Shown piece by piece: positions 7,748 to 16,022 of a stretch of 22,598 nucleotides of DNA (its first letter is position 1; the number at the start of each line of letters is the position of its first letter). Source of the DNA: an uncultured bacterium. GTDB lineage: Bacteria; Bacteroidota; Bacteroidia; Bacteroidales; Bacteroidaceae. The notes below the pieces were generated by a model, which had not been told where the DNA came from, made no database searches, and saw nothing but the letters and a program-made list of their open reading frames with translations. Location: NCBI GenBank assembly GCA_905215655.1, contig CAJMQT010000019.1, positions 1-22,598 on the forward strand, read 5' to 3'. Both the position numbers and the translations under genes were made by a program.

Positions 7748-9715
7748 TTAAATTTTCATGTTTTCCAATTCTTCTGACAATGTTTCCCACCGTTCCACCT
7801 CTTGGTCGAGAGCCTTTTTTGTGGACGTATATTCGGTGATAAGGGTCATGTCGCCTGCATTTTTCGGGTCGCAGAGGATGCCGTCGAGCTCTTTCAGGCG
7901 TTTCTCCATTGACTCAATCTTCGCCTCCGACTCGGCAACCGCCTTCTCGGCTTTGCGTATTTTCTTCTGTATCTCCTTTCGTTCGGCGTATGACATCTTG
8001 TCTGTCCGCTCGTCGGGGCTTTGCGATGCAGATGCAGCGGCTTTCTTCCCGTCGTTTCCTTTTTCGCCGTTCGCACCGTCGTTGGCGGCATTCAGCGAGT
8101 CGAGCGACTCTATGTTGTGTGAGCGGAGGAAGTCGTATATGCCTCCGATGTGCTCTTTCACCTTCCCGTTTCCAAACTCGAAGACCTTTGTTACGAGACC
8201 GTCGAGGAACTCACGGTCGTGACTTACGATTATCGCTGTGCCGTCAAAGGCGTTTATAGCCTCTTTAAGCACGTCTTTTGATGGCATGTCCAGATGGTTC
8301 GTCGGTTCGTCGAGGATGAGCAGATTGACAGGTTCGAGCAGCAGACGTATCATCGCCAGACGGCTGCGTTCGCCTCCGCTGAGCACTTTAACCTTCTTTT
8401 CCGACGCCTCGCCGCCGAACATGAACGCTCCGAGAATATCGTTGATGCGCAGGCGGATGTCGCCTTTTGCAACGTAGTCGATGGTCTCGAATACGGTCAG
8501 ACTCTCGTCAAGAAGTTGTGCTTGGTTCTGAGCGAAGTAGCCGATTTGCACGTTATGACCTATTTTCAGCGTTCCGTCAAAAGGTATCTCGCCCATAATG
8601 CACTTGACGAGGGTTGACTTTCCCTCACCGTTTCGCCCGACGAAAGCTACTTTCTCGCCACGTTTTATCGTCATGTTCACGCCGCTGAACACCGTGTGAG
8701 AGCCGTAATCTTTGCGCACTTCGTCGCAAATCACCGGATAATCGCCGCTCCTCAGGCACGGCGGAAACTTCAACCGCATTGCCGAAGTGTCAACATCGTC
8801 AACCTCGATGGGCACGATTTTCTCTAATTGTTTTATCCTGCTCTGCACCTGAACAGCCTTTGTCGCTTTGTAACGGAAACGTTCGATAAAGTCTTTGATG
8901 TCCGCTATCTCCTTCTGTTGGTTCTCGTAAGCGCGCAACTGCTGCTCTCTTCGCTCGGCGCGGAGCTTTACATATTCGTCGTATTTTACTTTGTAGTCGA
9001 TTACCTTGCCACAACTTATTTCCAAGGTCCGGTTAGAAACGTTATTGATAAAAGCCCTGTCGTGGCTTACCAAGACAACCGCCTTGGCGCTTTGAGCCAG
9101 AAACTGTTCGAGCCATTGTATGCTTTCGATGTCAAGGTGGTTGGTCGGCTCGTCAAGAAGGAGCACGTCCGGCTTCTGCAAAAGTATCTTTGCGAGTTCT
9201 ATCCGCATGCGCCAGCCTCCGCTGAATTCGCTCGTCGGGCGCTCCATGTCTTCTCTCTTAAAGCCCAAACCGCTGAGAGTGCGTTCTATTTCAGCCTCGT
9301 AATTGTCTGCTCCGAGCATCATGTAACGCTCGTGTTCTTGGCTGAATTTCTGAACGAGAGCCATGTATTCATCGCTCTCATAGTCCGTCCGCTCGCTCAG
9401 TTGGCGGTTCATCTCATCCAGTTTTGCCTTCATCCGTGTCGTTCCGGCAAACGCTTTGCGCGCTTCTTCACGCACCGTTGTGTCGTCTTGAAGTATCATT
9501 ACCTGCGGCAGATAACCTATTGTCGTGTCGTTGGGTACCGCCACCGTGCCTGCCGTCGGCTTTTGCATACCGCATAATATCTTCAACATCGTCGATTTGC
9601 CGGCACCGTTTTTGCCCACAAGAGCTATTCTGTCGCGGTCGTTTATGACGAAACTTACGCCGCTGAACAACGGTTTCACACCAAATTCAACCTTTAATCC
9701 ATCTATTGAAATCAT
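7748..9715 (-). CDS. ABC-F family ATPase (ribosome-associated type)
   Basis: Two ABC cassettes lie in one 655-residue chain with no membrane domain, which defines ABC-F. Cassette 1 has Walker A GKNGAGKST (34-42), signature SGGWR (165-169) and LLDEPTNHLD (E189 catalytic). Cassette 2 has GRNGEGKST (360-368), SGGER (446-450) and LILDEPTNHLD. A basic helical linker with the P-site tRNA-interaction (ABC_tran_2) character spans about 240-300, and a charged coiled-coil tail runs from about 545 to the end. Such proteins act on ribosomes in translation quality control or antibiotic protection. This one resembles the general Uup/YheS-like group, not a known resistance protein, but I cannot place it precisely. 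ATG 9715 is chosen because the cassette begins at once; a start nine codons upstream (9742) is possible. Confidence 0.93.
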   Translation of the reverse strand: MISIDGLKVEFGVKPLFSGVSFVINDRDRIALVGKNGAGKSTMLKILCGMQKPTAGTVAVPNDTTIGYLPQVMILQDDTTVREEARKAFAGTTRMKAKLDEMNRQLSERTDYESDEYMALVQKFSQEHERYMMLGADNYEAEIERTLSGLGFKREDMERPTSEFSGGWRMRIELAKILLQKPDVLLLDEPTNHLDIESIQWLEQFLAQSAKAVVLVSHDRAFINNVSNRTLEISCGKVIDYKVKYDEYVKLRAERREQQLRAYENQQKEIADIKDFIERFRYKATKAVQVQSRIKQLEKIVPIEVDDVDTSAMRLKFPPCLRSGDYPVICDEVRKDYGSHTVFSGVNMTIKRGEKVAFVGRNGEGKSTLVKCIMGEIPFDGTLKIGHNVQIGYFAQNQAQLLDESLTVFETIDYVAKGDIRLRINDILGAFMFGGEASEKKVKVLSGGERSRLAMIRLLLEPVNLLILDEPTNHLDMPSKDVLKEAINAFDGTAIIVSHDREFLDGLVTKVFEFGNGKVKEHIGGIYDFLRSHNIESLDSLNAANDGANGEKGNDGKKAAASASQSPDERTDKMSYAERKEIQKKIRKAEKAVAESEAKIESMEKRLKELDGILCDPKNAGDMTLITEYTSTKKALDQEVERWETLSEELENMKI

Positions 9716-9760
9716 CTTTTTCTGTTTAAGACTGATGAGCAATCATTATTTACGAGCGTG

Positions 9761-9768
9761 CAAAATTA
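9761..9768 (-). promoter_or_regulatory. Candidate -7 box for the ABC-F gene
   Basis: The minus strand reads TAATTTTG, a match to the Bacteroidetes TAnnTTTG element, 45 nt upstream of the chosen start. No TTG is found at the usual 19-21 nt spacing, so only half of the promoter is supported. It would allow the ABC-F gene and the peptidase gene to be transcribed apart from uvrA. Confidence 0.4.
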
Positions 9769-9808
9769 CTTATTTTTATTATCTTATAAGAATAAGGTAT
9801 GATACTTT

Positions 9809-12640
9809 TTATCCGTTTTCAAGTTCTTTTTCAAGAAACATCGGGGTAAATCCTTTCTTGCTTTTTGCCACCTCTTCCGGCGTGCCTGCGGACAAGACGC
9901 ATCCTCCTTTGCGTCCTCCTTCGGGTCCCATGTCGATAATATGGTCGGCAAGTTTTATCACATCAAGGTTGTGTTCGATGATAACGACCGTGTTGCCACG
10001 GTCAACCAAGCGTTGAAGGACGTTCATCAGAATGCGGATATCTTCAAAATGCAGACCCGTCGTCGGCTCGTCGAGGATGTACATCGTCTTTCCCGTGTCG
10101 CGCTTACTCAGTTCGGTGGCGAGCTTTACACGCTGGCTTTCGCCTCCGCTGAGTGTCGTAGAGGGCTGTCCGAGCTTGATGTAACCCAGTCCGACGTCCT
10201 GAATTGTCTTTATCTTCCTAAGGATGTCGGGCACGTTCTCAAAGAATTCTACCGCCTGATTGATAGTCATGTCAAGCACGTCGGCTATGCTTTTCCCCTT
10301 ATATCTTACTTCGAGAGTCTCCCGGTTGTAGCGTTTGCCGCGGCATGTCTCGCACGGCACCATTATATCGGGTAGGAAACGCATTTCTATTGTCTTGTAT
10401 CCGTTGCCGCCGCAGGTCTCGCATCGTCCGCCTTTAACGTTGAAAGAGAACCGTCCGGGCTTGTATCCGCGGATCTTTGCCTCGGGAAGATTGACGAAGA
10501 GGGAGCGTATGTCGCTGAATACGCCGGTGTAAGTGGCGGGATTGGAGCGTGGTGTTCTGCCCAGCGGACTTTGATCCACGTTGACCACTTTGTCGATGTT
10601 CTCAATGCCTTCGATACTGTCGTAGGGCATGGGACGCTTCAAGGAACGGTAAAAATGTTGGCTCAATATAGGTTGTAAAGTCTCGTTTACGAGTGTTGAT
10701 TTACCGCTTCCGCTCACTCCCGTCACAACAATCAGCTTGCCGAGCGGGAACTCCACGTCGACGTTTTTCAGGTTGTTGCCCTTTGCTCCGCGTATTATTA
10801 TACTCTTTCCGTTGCCCTTCCGGCGTTCGGATGGTACTTCAATCTTCATTTCGCCGTTGAGATATTGGCTTGTTATGGTGTGTTCGCGGAGCATTGCCGC
10901 CGGCGTTCCTTGGAACACTACCTCGCCTCCTTTACGCCCGGCACGCGGTCCTATGTCGATGATATAGTCGGCGTTGAGCATCATATCCTTGTCGTGCTCA
11001 ACCACGATTACGGTGTTTCCGATGTCGCGCAGCTCTTTCAGCGACTTTATCAAGCGGTCGTTGTCGCGCTGATGCAGACCGATGCTCGGCTCGTCGAGGA
11101 TGTAGAGCACGTTGACGAGCTGCGAACCTATTTGCGTGGCGAGTCTTATGCGCTGGCTCTCGCCGCCGGAGAGCGACGCCGACTGCCGGTTCAGGGAAAG
11201 GTAGTCGAGACCTACTTCAAGCATGAAGTCGACGCGCGTGACGATTTCCTTTATTATCTCTGTCGCTATTTTCTTTTGTTTCTCGTCGAGATGTGTCTGC
11301 GCTTCGGTTATCCATTCTTTCAGTTCGCTGATGTCAAGGTCGGCAACTTCTGAAATGTTTTTGTCCCAGATGCGGTAAGAAAGCGACTCGCGGTTGAGTC
11401 GTTTGCCGTGGCATTCGGGGCATACGCAGACCGTCTGAAACTGGTCTGCCCACTTCTTGCTGCTCGCGCTGTCGTCGTTTTCGATAACGCTTTGCAGGTA
11501 TTTCACCACTCCGTCGAATTCGACGAAGTAGTCGCTCGATGTATGTATCAGTTCCTTACGTATGCGCACGTTCTCCACCGAGCCGTATAAAATCTCGCTC
11601 ATCGCATCCTCCGGAATGTCTTTCACGGGCGTGTTGAGGTCGCACTCGTACTTTTCGAGCATTGCCTCTATCTGCCAGAAAATCATCTGGTTCTTGTATT
11701 TTCCGAGCGGAACGATCGCCCCTTCGCGTATAGACAGCGACGGGTCGGGTATTACCTTGTTGATATCCACCTCGTTGACGATACCCAGACCTTTGCAATG
11801 AGGGCACGCCCCTTCGGGCGAGTTAAACGAGAACTTGTTGGGAGCGGGGTCGCCGTAGGATATGCCCGTTGTGGGACACATCAGCCGTTTGCTGTAATAT
11901 TTCGCCTCGTTGCTGTCTTTCTCCATTATCATGAGCAGTCCGTCGCCCTGTTTCATAGCCGTGGCGACGCTCTTTTTCAGTCGCTCGTCGTCCTTGTCCT
12001 GCACCTGAAGCTTGTCGATCACCACTTCGATGTTGTGGTTTTTGTAACGGTCTGTCTTCATGCCGCGTGTGATTTCCTTCACCTCGCCGTCCACTCTTAT
12101 GTTGAGATAGCCCTTCTTGCGCATGCTCTCGAACAGTTCGCGGTAATGACCTTTACGGTTTCTCACCAGCGGCGCGAGTATAAGAATGCGTTTGCCCGTG
12201 TACTTTGCATGAATCATCCGGAGCACATCCTCCTCGGTGTATTTCACCATCTCTTCGCCCGTGGCATAGCTGTAAGCCTTGCCGGCACGGGCGTAGAGCA
12301 GTCGAAGGAAGTCGTAAATCTCGGTCGTAGTGCCCACGGTAGAGCGCGGATTTTTGTTCGTGGTCTTCTGTTCGATGCTTATAACGGGGCTTAGTCCTGT
12401 GATATTGTCAACGTCAGGGCGCTCCATCCCGCCGAGAAAGTTGCGCGCGTATGCCGAGAAAGTCTCGATATAACGCCGTTGCCCCTCGGCATATATGGTG
12501 TCGAAAGCCAGCGACGACTTACCCGAACCGCTCAGTCCGGTTATTACAGTAAGGCTGTCGCGTGGAATTTCCACGTCTATATTTTTCAGATTGTGAACAC
12601 GTGCGCCGAGCACGCTTATCTTTTCGTCTTCTCTGTCCAT
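9809..12640 (-). CDS. uvrA: Excinuclease ABC subunit A
   Basis: UvrA of 943 residues recognises DNA lesions together with UvrB in nucleotide excision repair. Walker A motifs are GLSGSGKSS (35-43) and GVSGSGKST near residue 640, each cassette has an LSGGESQR signature, and both have LDEP Walker B motifs. The second zinc module, CETC...CETC with the long loop between, is complete. The first zinc module is not: it reads C255-P-T-T258 where the family normally has CxxC, while the second pair C279/C282 is intact. The gene stands 93 nt from the ABC-F gene and 243 nt from the CHU_C gene. No promoter of the TAnnTTTG kind is evident in front of it. Confidence 0.97.
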   Translation of the reverse strand: MDREDEKISVLGARVHNLKNIDVEIPRDSLTVITGLSGSGKSSLAFDTIYAEGQRRYIETFSAYARNFLGGMERPDVDNITGLSPVISIEQKTTNKNPRSTVGTTTEIYDFLRLLYARAGKAYSYATGEEMVKYTEEDVLRMIHAKYTGKRILILAPLVRNRKGHYRELFESMRKKGYLNIRVDGEVKEITRGMKTDRYKNHNIEVVIDKLQVQDKDDERLKKSVATAMKQGDGLLMIMEKDSNEAKYYSKRLMCPTTGISYGDPAPNKFSFNSPEGACPHCKGLGIVNEVDINKVIPDPSLSIREGAIVPLGKYKNQMIFWQIEAMLEKYECDLNTPVKDIPEDAMSEILYGSVENVRIRKELIHTSSDYFVEFDGVVKYLQSVIENDDSASSKKWADQFQTVCVCPECHGKRLNRESLSYRIWDKNISEVADLDISELKEWITEAQTHLDEKQKKIATEIIKEIVTRVDFMLEVGLDYLSLNRQSASLSGGESQRIRLATQIGSQLVNVLYILDEPSIGLHQRDNDRLIKSLKELRDIGNTVIVVEHDKDMMLNADYIIDIGPRAGRKGGEVVFQGTPAAMLREHTITSQYLNGEMKIEVPSERRKGNGKSIIIRGAKGNNLKNVDVEFPLGKLIVVTGVSGSGKSTLVNETLQPILSQHFYRSLKRPMPYDSIEGIENIDKVVNVDQSPLGRTPRSNPATYTGVFSDIRSLFVNLPEAKIRGYKPGRFSFNVKGGRCETCGGNGYKTIEMRFLPDIMVPCETCRGKRYNRETLEVRYKGKSIADVLDMTINQAVEFFENVPDILRKIKTIQDVGLGYIKLGQPSTTLSGGESQRVKLATELSKRDTGKTMYILDEPTTGLHFEDIRILMNVLQRLVDRGNTVVIIEHNLDVIKLADHIIDMGPEGGRKGGCVLSAGTPEEVAKSKKGFTPMFLEKELENG

Positions 12641-12692
12641 GTCTTATTTCCGGTGTAAATAGGTGCTGTTTATGCCTTATGGCGTTAAACCA
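12641..12692. other. Short spacer upstream of uvrA
   Basis: No gene or clear promoter is seen. With the repeat at 12693-12855 it makes up the 243-bp space between uvrA and the CHU_C gene. The uvrA promoter must lie here or within the repeat. Confidence 0.4.
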
Positions 12693-12855
12693 CGTTTTAC
12701 TTACAGTCTGTTACTTTTTCGATGTATATTCCTTACGGTTTTCATCGACAAACCCTTGATTTCCAAAAGGCGGTCTTTTGCCTTGTAAAAGCATGCCTTT
12801 CAGCGTGTAAAAGACCGCCTTTTGCAAGGTAAAAGGCAAGCTTTTAAAATTGAAA
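12693..12855 (-). repeat. Four-module palindromic array, copy 2, with its 59-nt flank
   Basis: Modules AAAAG-N5-CTTTT start at 12765, 12787, 12809 and 12831, again exactly 22 nt apart. Modules 1 and 3 are perfect reverse complements (cores GCGGT and ACCGC). Module 2 ends in TTTC. The run 12756-12779 (24 nt) is identical to 5461-5484. The flank at 12693-12751 is shared, inverted, with window positions 1-59. The array sits directly downstream of the CHU_C gene and upstream of uvrA on the minus strand, so it could act as a terminator for the first, a regulatory site for the second, or neither. Confidence 0.85.
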
Positions 12856-12883
12856 GTGTAAGGGTCGGGTGGGGCGGCTCTTG

Positions 12884-13600
12884 TTATTCCACTCCCGTCG
12901 ACTCGATATATTCTCTCAGAAGGTTGACGTCCCGTTTTATTTCAAACTTCCTTCCGTCGGCGCCTTTCGCCTTGACAAGTACGTAGTAGACGCCCTGTTT
13001 CACGTCTTTACCCTTGTGCTTGCCGTCCCATCCGCCAGCCGGGTCGGTCCATTCGTAAAGTTTCTGTCCCCAACGATTGAAGATATAAGCGTGAAATTCG
13101 ACAATCGACTGATAGCCGTCTTTCGCCTTGTATATGTCGTTTATGCCGTCGCCGTTCGGCGAGAAGGCGTTGGGCATCTCCAGACGGCTCTCGCTGATGG
13201 TGACACGCAGCGGTCCCACTTCGTTCCAATAGTCTGCCTTATACTCGATGACGTCGTTGCCTTTGGTGAACGTCGCGTAAAGTACAATGCTGTGACTGCC
13301 CGCTTTTGTAAACGTATATTCCGTGTCCTCGGCATATCTGATGAGGTAAGGCTCCTGCTCGCCCTCTGCCGTAAAGCGCCACTCGTAGTACGCCGTGTAA
13401 TCCCCGACGTTGCTCGGGTTAGCCTTGAAGACGCCTGCAAGAGGAGCGTTTCCCGAATAATCGGCACTCTCTTCCTCGCCCTCTTCGGTGGTATATGTGG
13501 CAGTCGGACTGATTGTGGGTACATTGTCGTCCGCCAGAACAGTGATGTTTTGTGCGGCAATAGACAGTAACGCAAAGATAAATAAAACTCTGATTTTCAT
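12884..13600 (-). CDS. Secreted protein with PKD-like region and CHU_C / T9SS type-B sorting domain
   Basis: A 238-residue protein with an N-terminal signal (MKIRVLFIFALLSIAA) and a middle Ig/PKD-like stretch. Its C-terminal gliding-motility-associated domain has PNAFSPNGDGIND (143-155), FNRWG (174-178), GWDGK (190-194) and GVYYV (203-207). Domains of this kind target proteins through the Bacteroidetes type IX secretion system. The chain is short for the class, with almost no passenger apart from one Ig-like domain of about 110 residues, so it may be structural and not an enzyme. The start at 13600 follows the signal peptide; a 138-residue open extension upstream consists of translated repeat DNA. 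It is divergent from the LysM gene and a PorT-like gene, a possible functional link to secretion. Confidence 0.85.
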   Translation of the reverse strand: MKIRVLFIFALLSIAAQNITVLADDNVPTISPTATYTTEEGEEESADYSGNAPLAGVFKANPSNVGDYTAYYEWRFTAEGEQEPYLIRYAEDTEYTFTKAGSHSIVLYATFTKGNDVIEYKADYWNEVGPLRVTISESRLEMPNAFSPNGDGINDIYKAKDGYQSIVEFHAYIFNRWGQKLYEWTDPAGGWDGKHKGKDVKQGVYYVLVKAKGADGRKFEIKRDVNLLREYIESTGVE

Positions 13601-13622
13601 TTTGGAAGTGTAAGATTTATTT

Positions 13623-13754
13623 AAAAATAACGCCAACGAGCGGAAAAAGAGTTTACTCTTAATTTCCCGAGTGCAGCTTATTTTATGCAAAAATAACGCC
13701 AACGAGCGGAAAAAGAGTTTACTCTTAATTTCCCGAGTGCAGCTTATTTTATGC
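13623..13754. repeat. Perfect 66-bp tandem duplication
   Basis: Two identical units occupy 13623-13688 and 13689-13754, followed by AAAA, the start of a third. Each unit contains an inverted repeat AAGAGT-TT-ACTCTT (13647-13660 and 13713-13726), extended by GGAAA/TTTCC across an AA bulge. 66 is a multiple of 3, so the open frame crossing it on the minus strand stays open and reads the same 22 residues twice, which is not evidence of coding. The duplication creates TATTTTTG on the minus strand at the junction. Confidence 0.95.
13688..13695 (-). promoter_or_regulatory. Candidate -7 box at the repeat junction for the CHU_C gene
   Basis: On the minus strand the junction of the two 66-bp copies reads TATTTTTG, matching TAnnTTTG. 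The left edge of copy 1 does not have it, because the bases after the A-run differ. A further TAATTTTG lies at 13754-13761 on the minus strand. Neither has a TTG at the expected distance. Either could start transcription of the CHU_C gene, with one or both repeat copies in the leader. Confidence 0.35.
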
Positions 13755-13771
13755 AAAATTACGGAATAAAG

Positions 13772-13802
13772 TTGATTTAGCCACTCTTTTTTTGTATTTT
13801 TG
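13772..13802 (+). promoter_or_regulatory. Promoter of the LysM gene operon
   Basis: TTG at 13772-13774, a 20-nt spacer and TATTTTTG at 13795-13802 match the Bacteroidetes promoter closely. Transcription would begin around 13807-13811. This rules out the in-frame ATG at 13800 and supports the one at 13830. Confidence 0.7.
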
Positions 13803-13829
13803 CACTCATTATTGTTAATTACAAAAGCG

Positions 13830-15179
13830 ATGAGACATTTCCTCGGATGTATTTTTATGCTTGTCGGTCTGGCACTCTGTACACCGACATTGGCGCAAGA
13901 CAAGCAAAAGAATGAGATGCACAAGGTGAAGCGCAGTGAGACGATTTTCGGCATTGCGAACAAATACGGCATAACCGTCAACGACCTGATAAAAGCAAAT
14001 CCGGAGATGAACACCCCCGGATACGAGCTGAAAAAAGGCGATTATATCTTCATTCCGATACCCGGAAAAACAGCAACGGCAAAGACGGAAACAAAGACCG
14101 TCACGACAAAAACAGCCGCTGCACAGGGCAGGAAAGTGACGGTGGGCGTGGTGCTGCCGTTGCATAACGTCGACGGAGACGGCAGACGAATGGTGGAATA
14201 CTACCGCGGACTGCTGATGGCGTGTGACGACTTGAAGAAAGAAGGCGTCTCCGTGGATATGAACGCATGGAACCTGCCCATCGACGGCAACGTTGACAAC
14301 ATATTAAATAAGGAGAAACTCGCAAAATGCGACATCGTCTTCGGACCGCTTTACACGAAGCAGGTGAAACCGCTTGCCGACTTTGCGCGCGACAAAGGCA
14401 TAAAGATGGTGATACCCTTCTCGATAAGCGGGAACGACGTTGCCGTAAACCAAAGCATATATCAGGTCTACCAGTCGCCCGAGTTCTTCTATAACGAAGT
14501 GATAAAACATTTCGTTTACCGTTTCGCCAACTATCACGTGGTAGTCATCGACTGTAACGACAGGAGCAGCGACAAGGGCATTTTCACCTTCGGACTGCGC
14601 AAACGGCTCGATGAGAAGAACATCACGTGCAGCGTGACAAACCTCAATTCAAGCGTGGAAATGTTCGCAAAGGCTTTCAGCTCGTCAAAACCGAACATGG
14701 TAATACTCAACACCGGTCGCTCGCCCGAGCTTAATCAGGCTCTCGCAAAGATAGACGCCTTGACCAAAACAAATCCCTCTTACGCAATATCCCTGTTCGG
14801 TTACACAGAGTGGTTGATGTACGTTAAATATAATAAGGAGAGATTTTTCAAGTACGACACATACATCCCGACAGCCTCTTTCTATAATCCCTATTCAAGT
14901 AAGGTAAAGAGTCTTGAAAACAAATACTTCTCATGGTTCAAGAGCGGGATGATGGACTACCTGCCGCGCTTTGCCGTGACGGGCTACGACCACGGCATGT
15001 TCTTCCTGCGCGGACAGAGCAAGCAGGGCAAGAAGTTTGAAGGCACAACGGCAGACGACAACGCCTTGCAGACGCAACTGCACTTCCGTAAGGTCAATGC
15101 GGCGGGAGGCTATCAGAATGCAGGCTTCATGTTCGTACATTACAACCGCAATAACACGATTTCAACAATTAATTTCTGA
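13830..15179 (+). CDS. LysM domain protein with periplasmic-binding-protein-like fold
   Basis: A 449-residue exported protein. The order is: signal peptide (MRHFLGCIFMLVGLALCTPTLAQ), one LysM domain (about 31-77, with the HKVKRSETIFGIANKYGIT start and KGDYIFIP end), a Thr/Lys-rich linker (78-101), then a long domain beginning KVTVGVVLPLHN. That long domain looks like the type 1 periplasmic-binding / ABC substrate-binding fold. LysM suggests peptidoglycan attachment in the periplasm. The second domain may sense or bind a small ligand or be a structural relic of that fold, as in the E. coli LpoA class of peptidoglycan-synthase activators; I infer this from fold type only. The barrel protein gene follows after 8 nt, so the two are surely co-transcribed. 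The start is fixed by the promoter. Confidence 0.85.
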   Translation: MRHFLGCIFMLVGLALCTPTLAQDKQKNEMHKVKRSETIFGIANKYGITVNDLIKANPEMNTPGYELKKGDYIFIPIPGKTATAKTETKTVTTKTAAAQGRKVTVGVVLPLHNVDGDGRRMVEYYRGLLMACDDLKKEGVSVDMNAWNLPIDGNVDNILNKEKLAKCDIVFGPLYTKQVKPLADFARDKGIKMVIPFSISGNDVAVNQSIYQVYQSPEFFYNEVIKHFVYRFANYHVVVIDCNDRSSDKGIFTFGLRKRLDEKNITCSVTNLNSSVEMFAKAFSSSKPNMVILNTGRSPELNQALAKIDALTKTNPSYAISLFGYTEWLMYVKYNKERFFKYDTYIPTASFYNPYSSKVKSLENKYFSWFKSGMMDYLPRFAVTGYDHGMFFLRGQSKQGKKFEGTTADDNALQTQLHFRKVNAAGGYQNAGFMFVHYNRNNTISTINF

Positions 15180-15187
15180 CACATCCG

Positions 15188-15928
15188 ATGCGTAAGTTAA
15201 TAATTCTGGCGGCAGCCACTCTTCTTCCGTTACTCGCCTCGGCACAGGTGGGACAGCACCGTAACGACCTCAGCATCGGCGTCAACGGCGGTTACATCCT
15301 CAGCGATGTGGGTTTCGATCCGAAAGTAAATCAGAAGATGCACGGCGGCGTCACGGGCGGCATATCTTTCCGATATGTCTGTGAAAAGTATTTCAACACT
15401 ATCTGTGCGGTGCAAGCCGAAGTCAATTATGCCAAAATCGGATGGAAAGAAGACATCCTCGACCTGAGCGACCAACCGGTGATCAACGCCGCAACGGGTG
15501 CGCCCGAGACTTACAGCCGCACCATGAACTACATCCAGATACCGGTCTTCGCCCACCTCGGATGGGGGCGTGAGCAGCGCGGTTTCCAATTCTTCTTTCA
15601 AGCCGGACCACAAATCGGAATTTATCTGAGCGAGAAAGAGGAAATGAGTTTCAGCAAAGACAACATCAATCTTGACGACCGCTCGAATAAAATCGTGGCG
15701 CAATACGACATGCCCGTCGAGAATAAGTTTGATTACGGAATAGCAGGCGGACTCGGTCTGGAATATTCTCACCCCAAAGTAGGGCATTTCCAGATAGAAG
15801 GAAGATATTATTACGGTCTCGGAAACATCTACGGCGACTCGAAAAAAGACTATTTCGGAAAGTCCAATTTCGGTAATATCGTAATAAAGATGACCTACCT
15901 CTTCGATCTGACGAAGACCAAGCAATAA
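15188..15928 (+). CDS. Outer-membrane beta-barrel protein, PorT-like
   Basis: A 246-residue protein with a signal peptide (MRKLIILAAATLLPLLASAQ) followed by alternating amphipathic strands rich in Gly and aromatic residues (GVNGGYILSDVGF, GGISFRYVCEKYF, IEGRYYYGLGNIY) and ending in a strand-like KMTYLFDL. This is the pattern of the 8-stranded OMP_b-brl_2/PorT family of Bacteroidetes. PorT itself is a type IX secretion component, but many paralogues exist and I cannot say that this is one. It starts 8 nt after the LysM gene; the pair may form one cell-envelope unit linking peptidoglycan and outer membrane. Confidence 0.8.
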   Translation: MRKLIILAAATLLPLLASAQVGQHRNDLSIGVNGGYILSDVGFDPKVNQKMHGGVTGGISFRYVCEKYFNTICAVQAEVNYAKIGWKEDILDLSDQPVINAATGAPETYSRTMNYIQIPVFAHLGWGREQRGFQFFFQAGPQIGIYLSEKEEMSFSKDNINLDDRSNKIVAQYDMPVENKFDYGIAGGLGLEYSHPKVGHFQIEGRYYYGLGNIYGDSKKDYFGKSNFGNIVIKMTYLFDLTKTKQ

Positions 15929-16022
15929 CGCCCTTGACGACATATTGAAGAATAATATTCCGTCAATAATTTTAAAAGAAACATTCACGCAACACCTATC
16001 CTTTCAGCCGAAGAACGATTTT

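Noticed and set aside
7748..9715. Specific antibiotic-resistance ABC-F protein
   Set aside because: The general ABC-F plan is clear, but the interdomain linker and the C-terminal coiled coil resemble housekeeping members, and no resistance context is present.
13623..13754. Transposon ends or insertion-sequence remnant
   Set aside because: The copies are direct and adjacent, with no terminal inverted repeats, target-site duplication or transposase piece.
13800..13829. Upstream ATG for the LysM gene
   Set aside because: It lies inside the -7 box and before the expected transcription start. The signal peptide starts at 13830.
13601..14014. 138-codon upstream extension of the CHU_C gene containing a 22-residue repeat
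   Set aside because: It is the translation of the 66-bp tandem DNA repeat and of the antisense of the LysM gene. The signal peptide begins at 13600.
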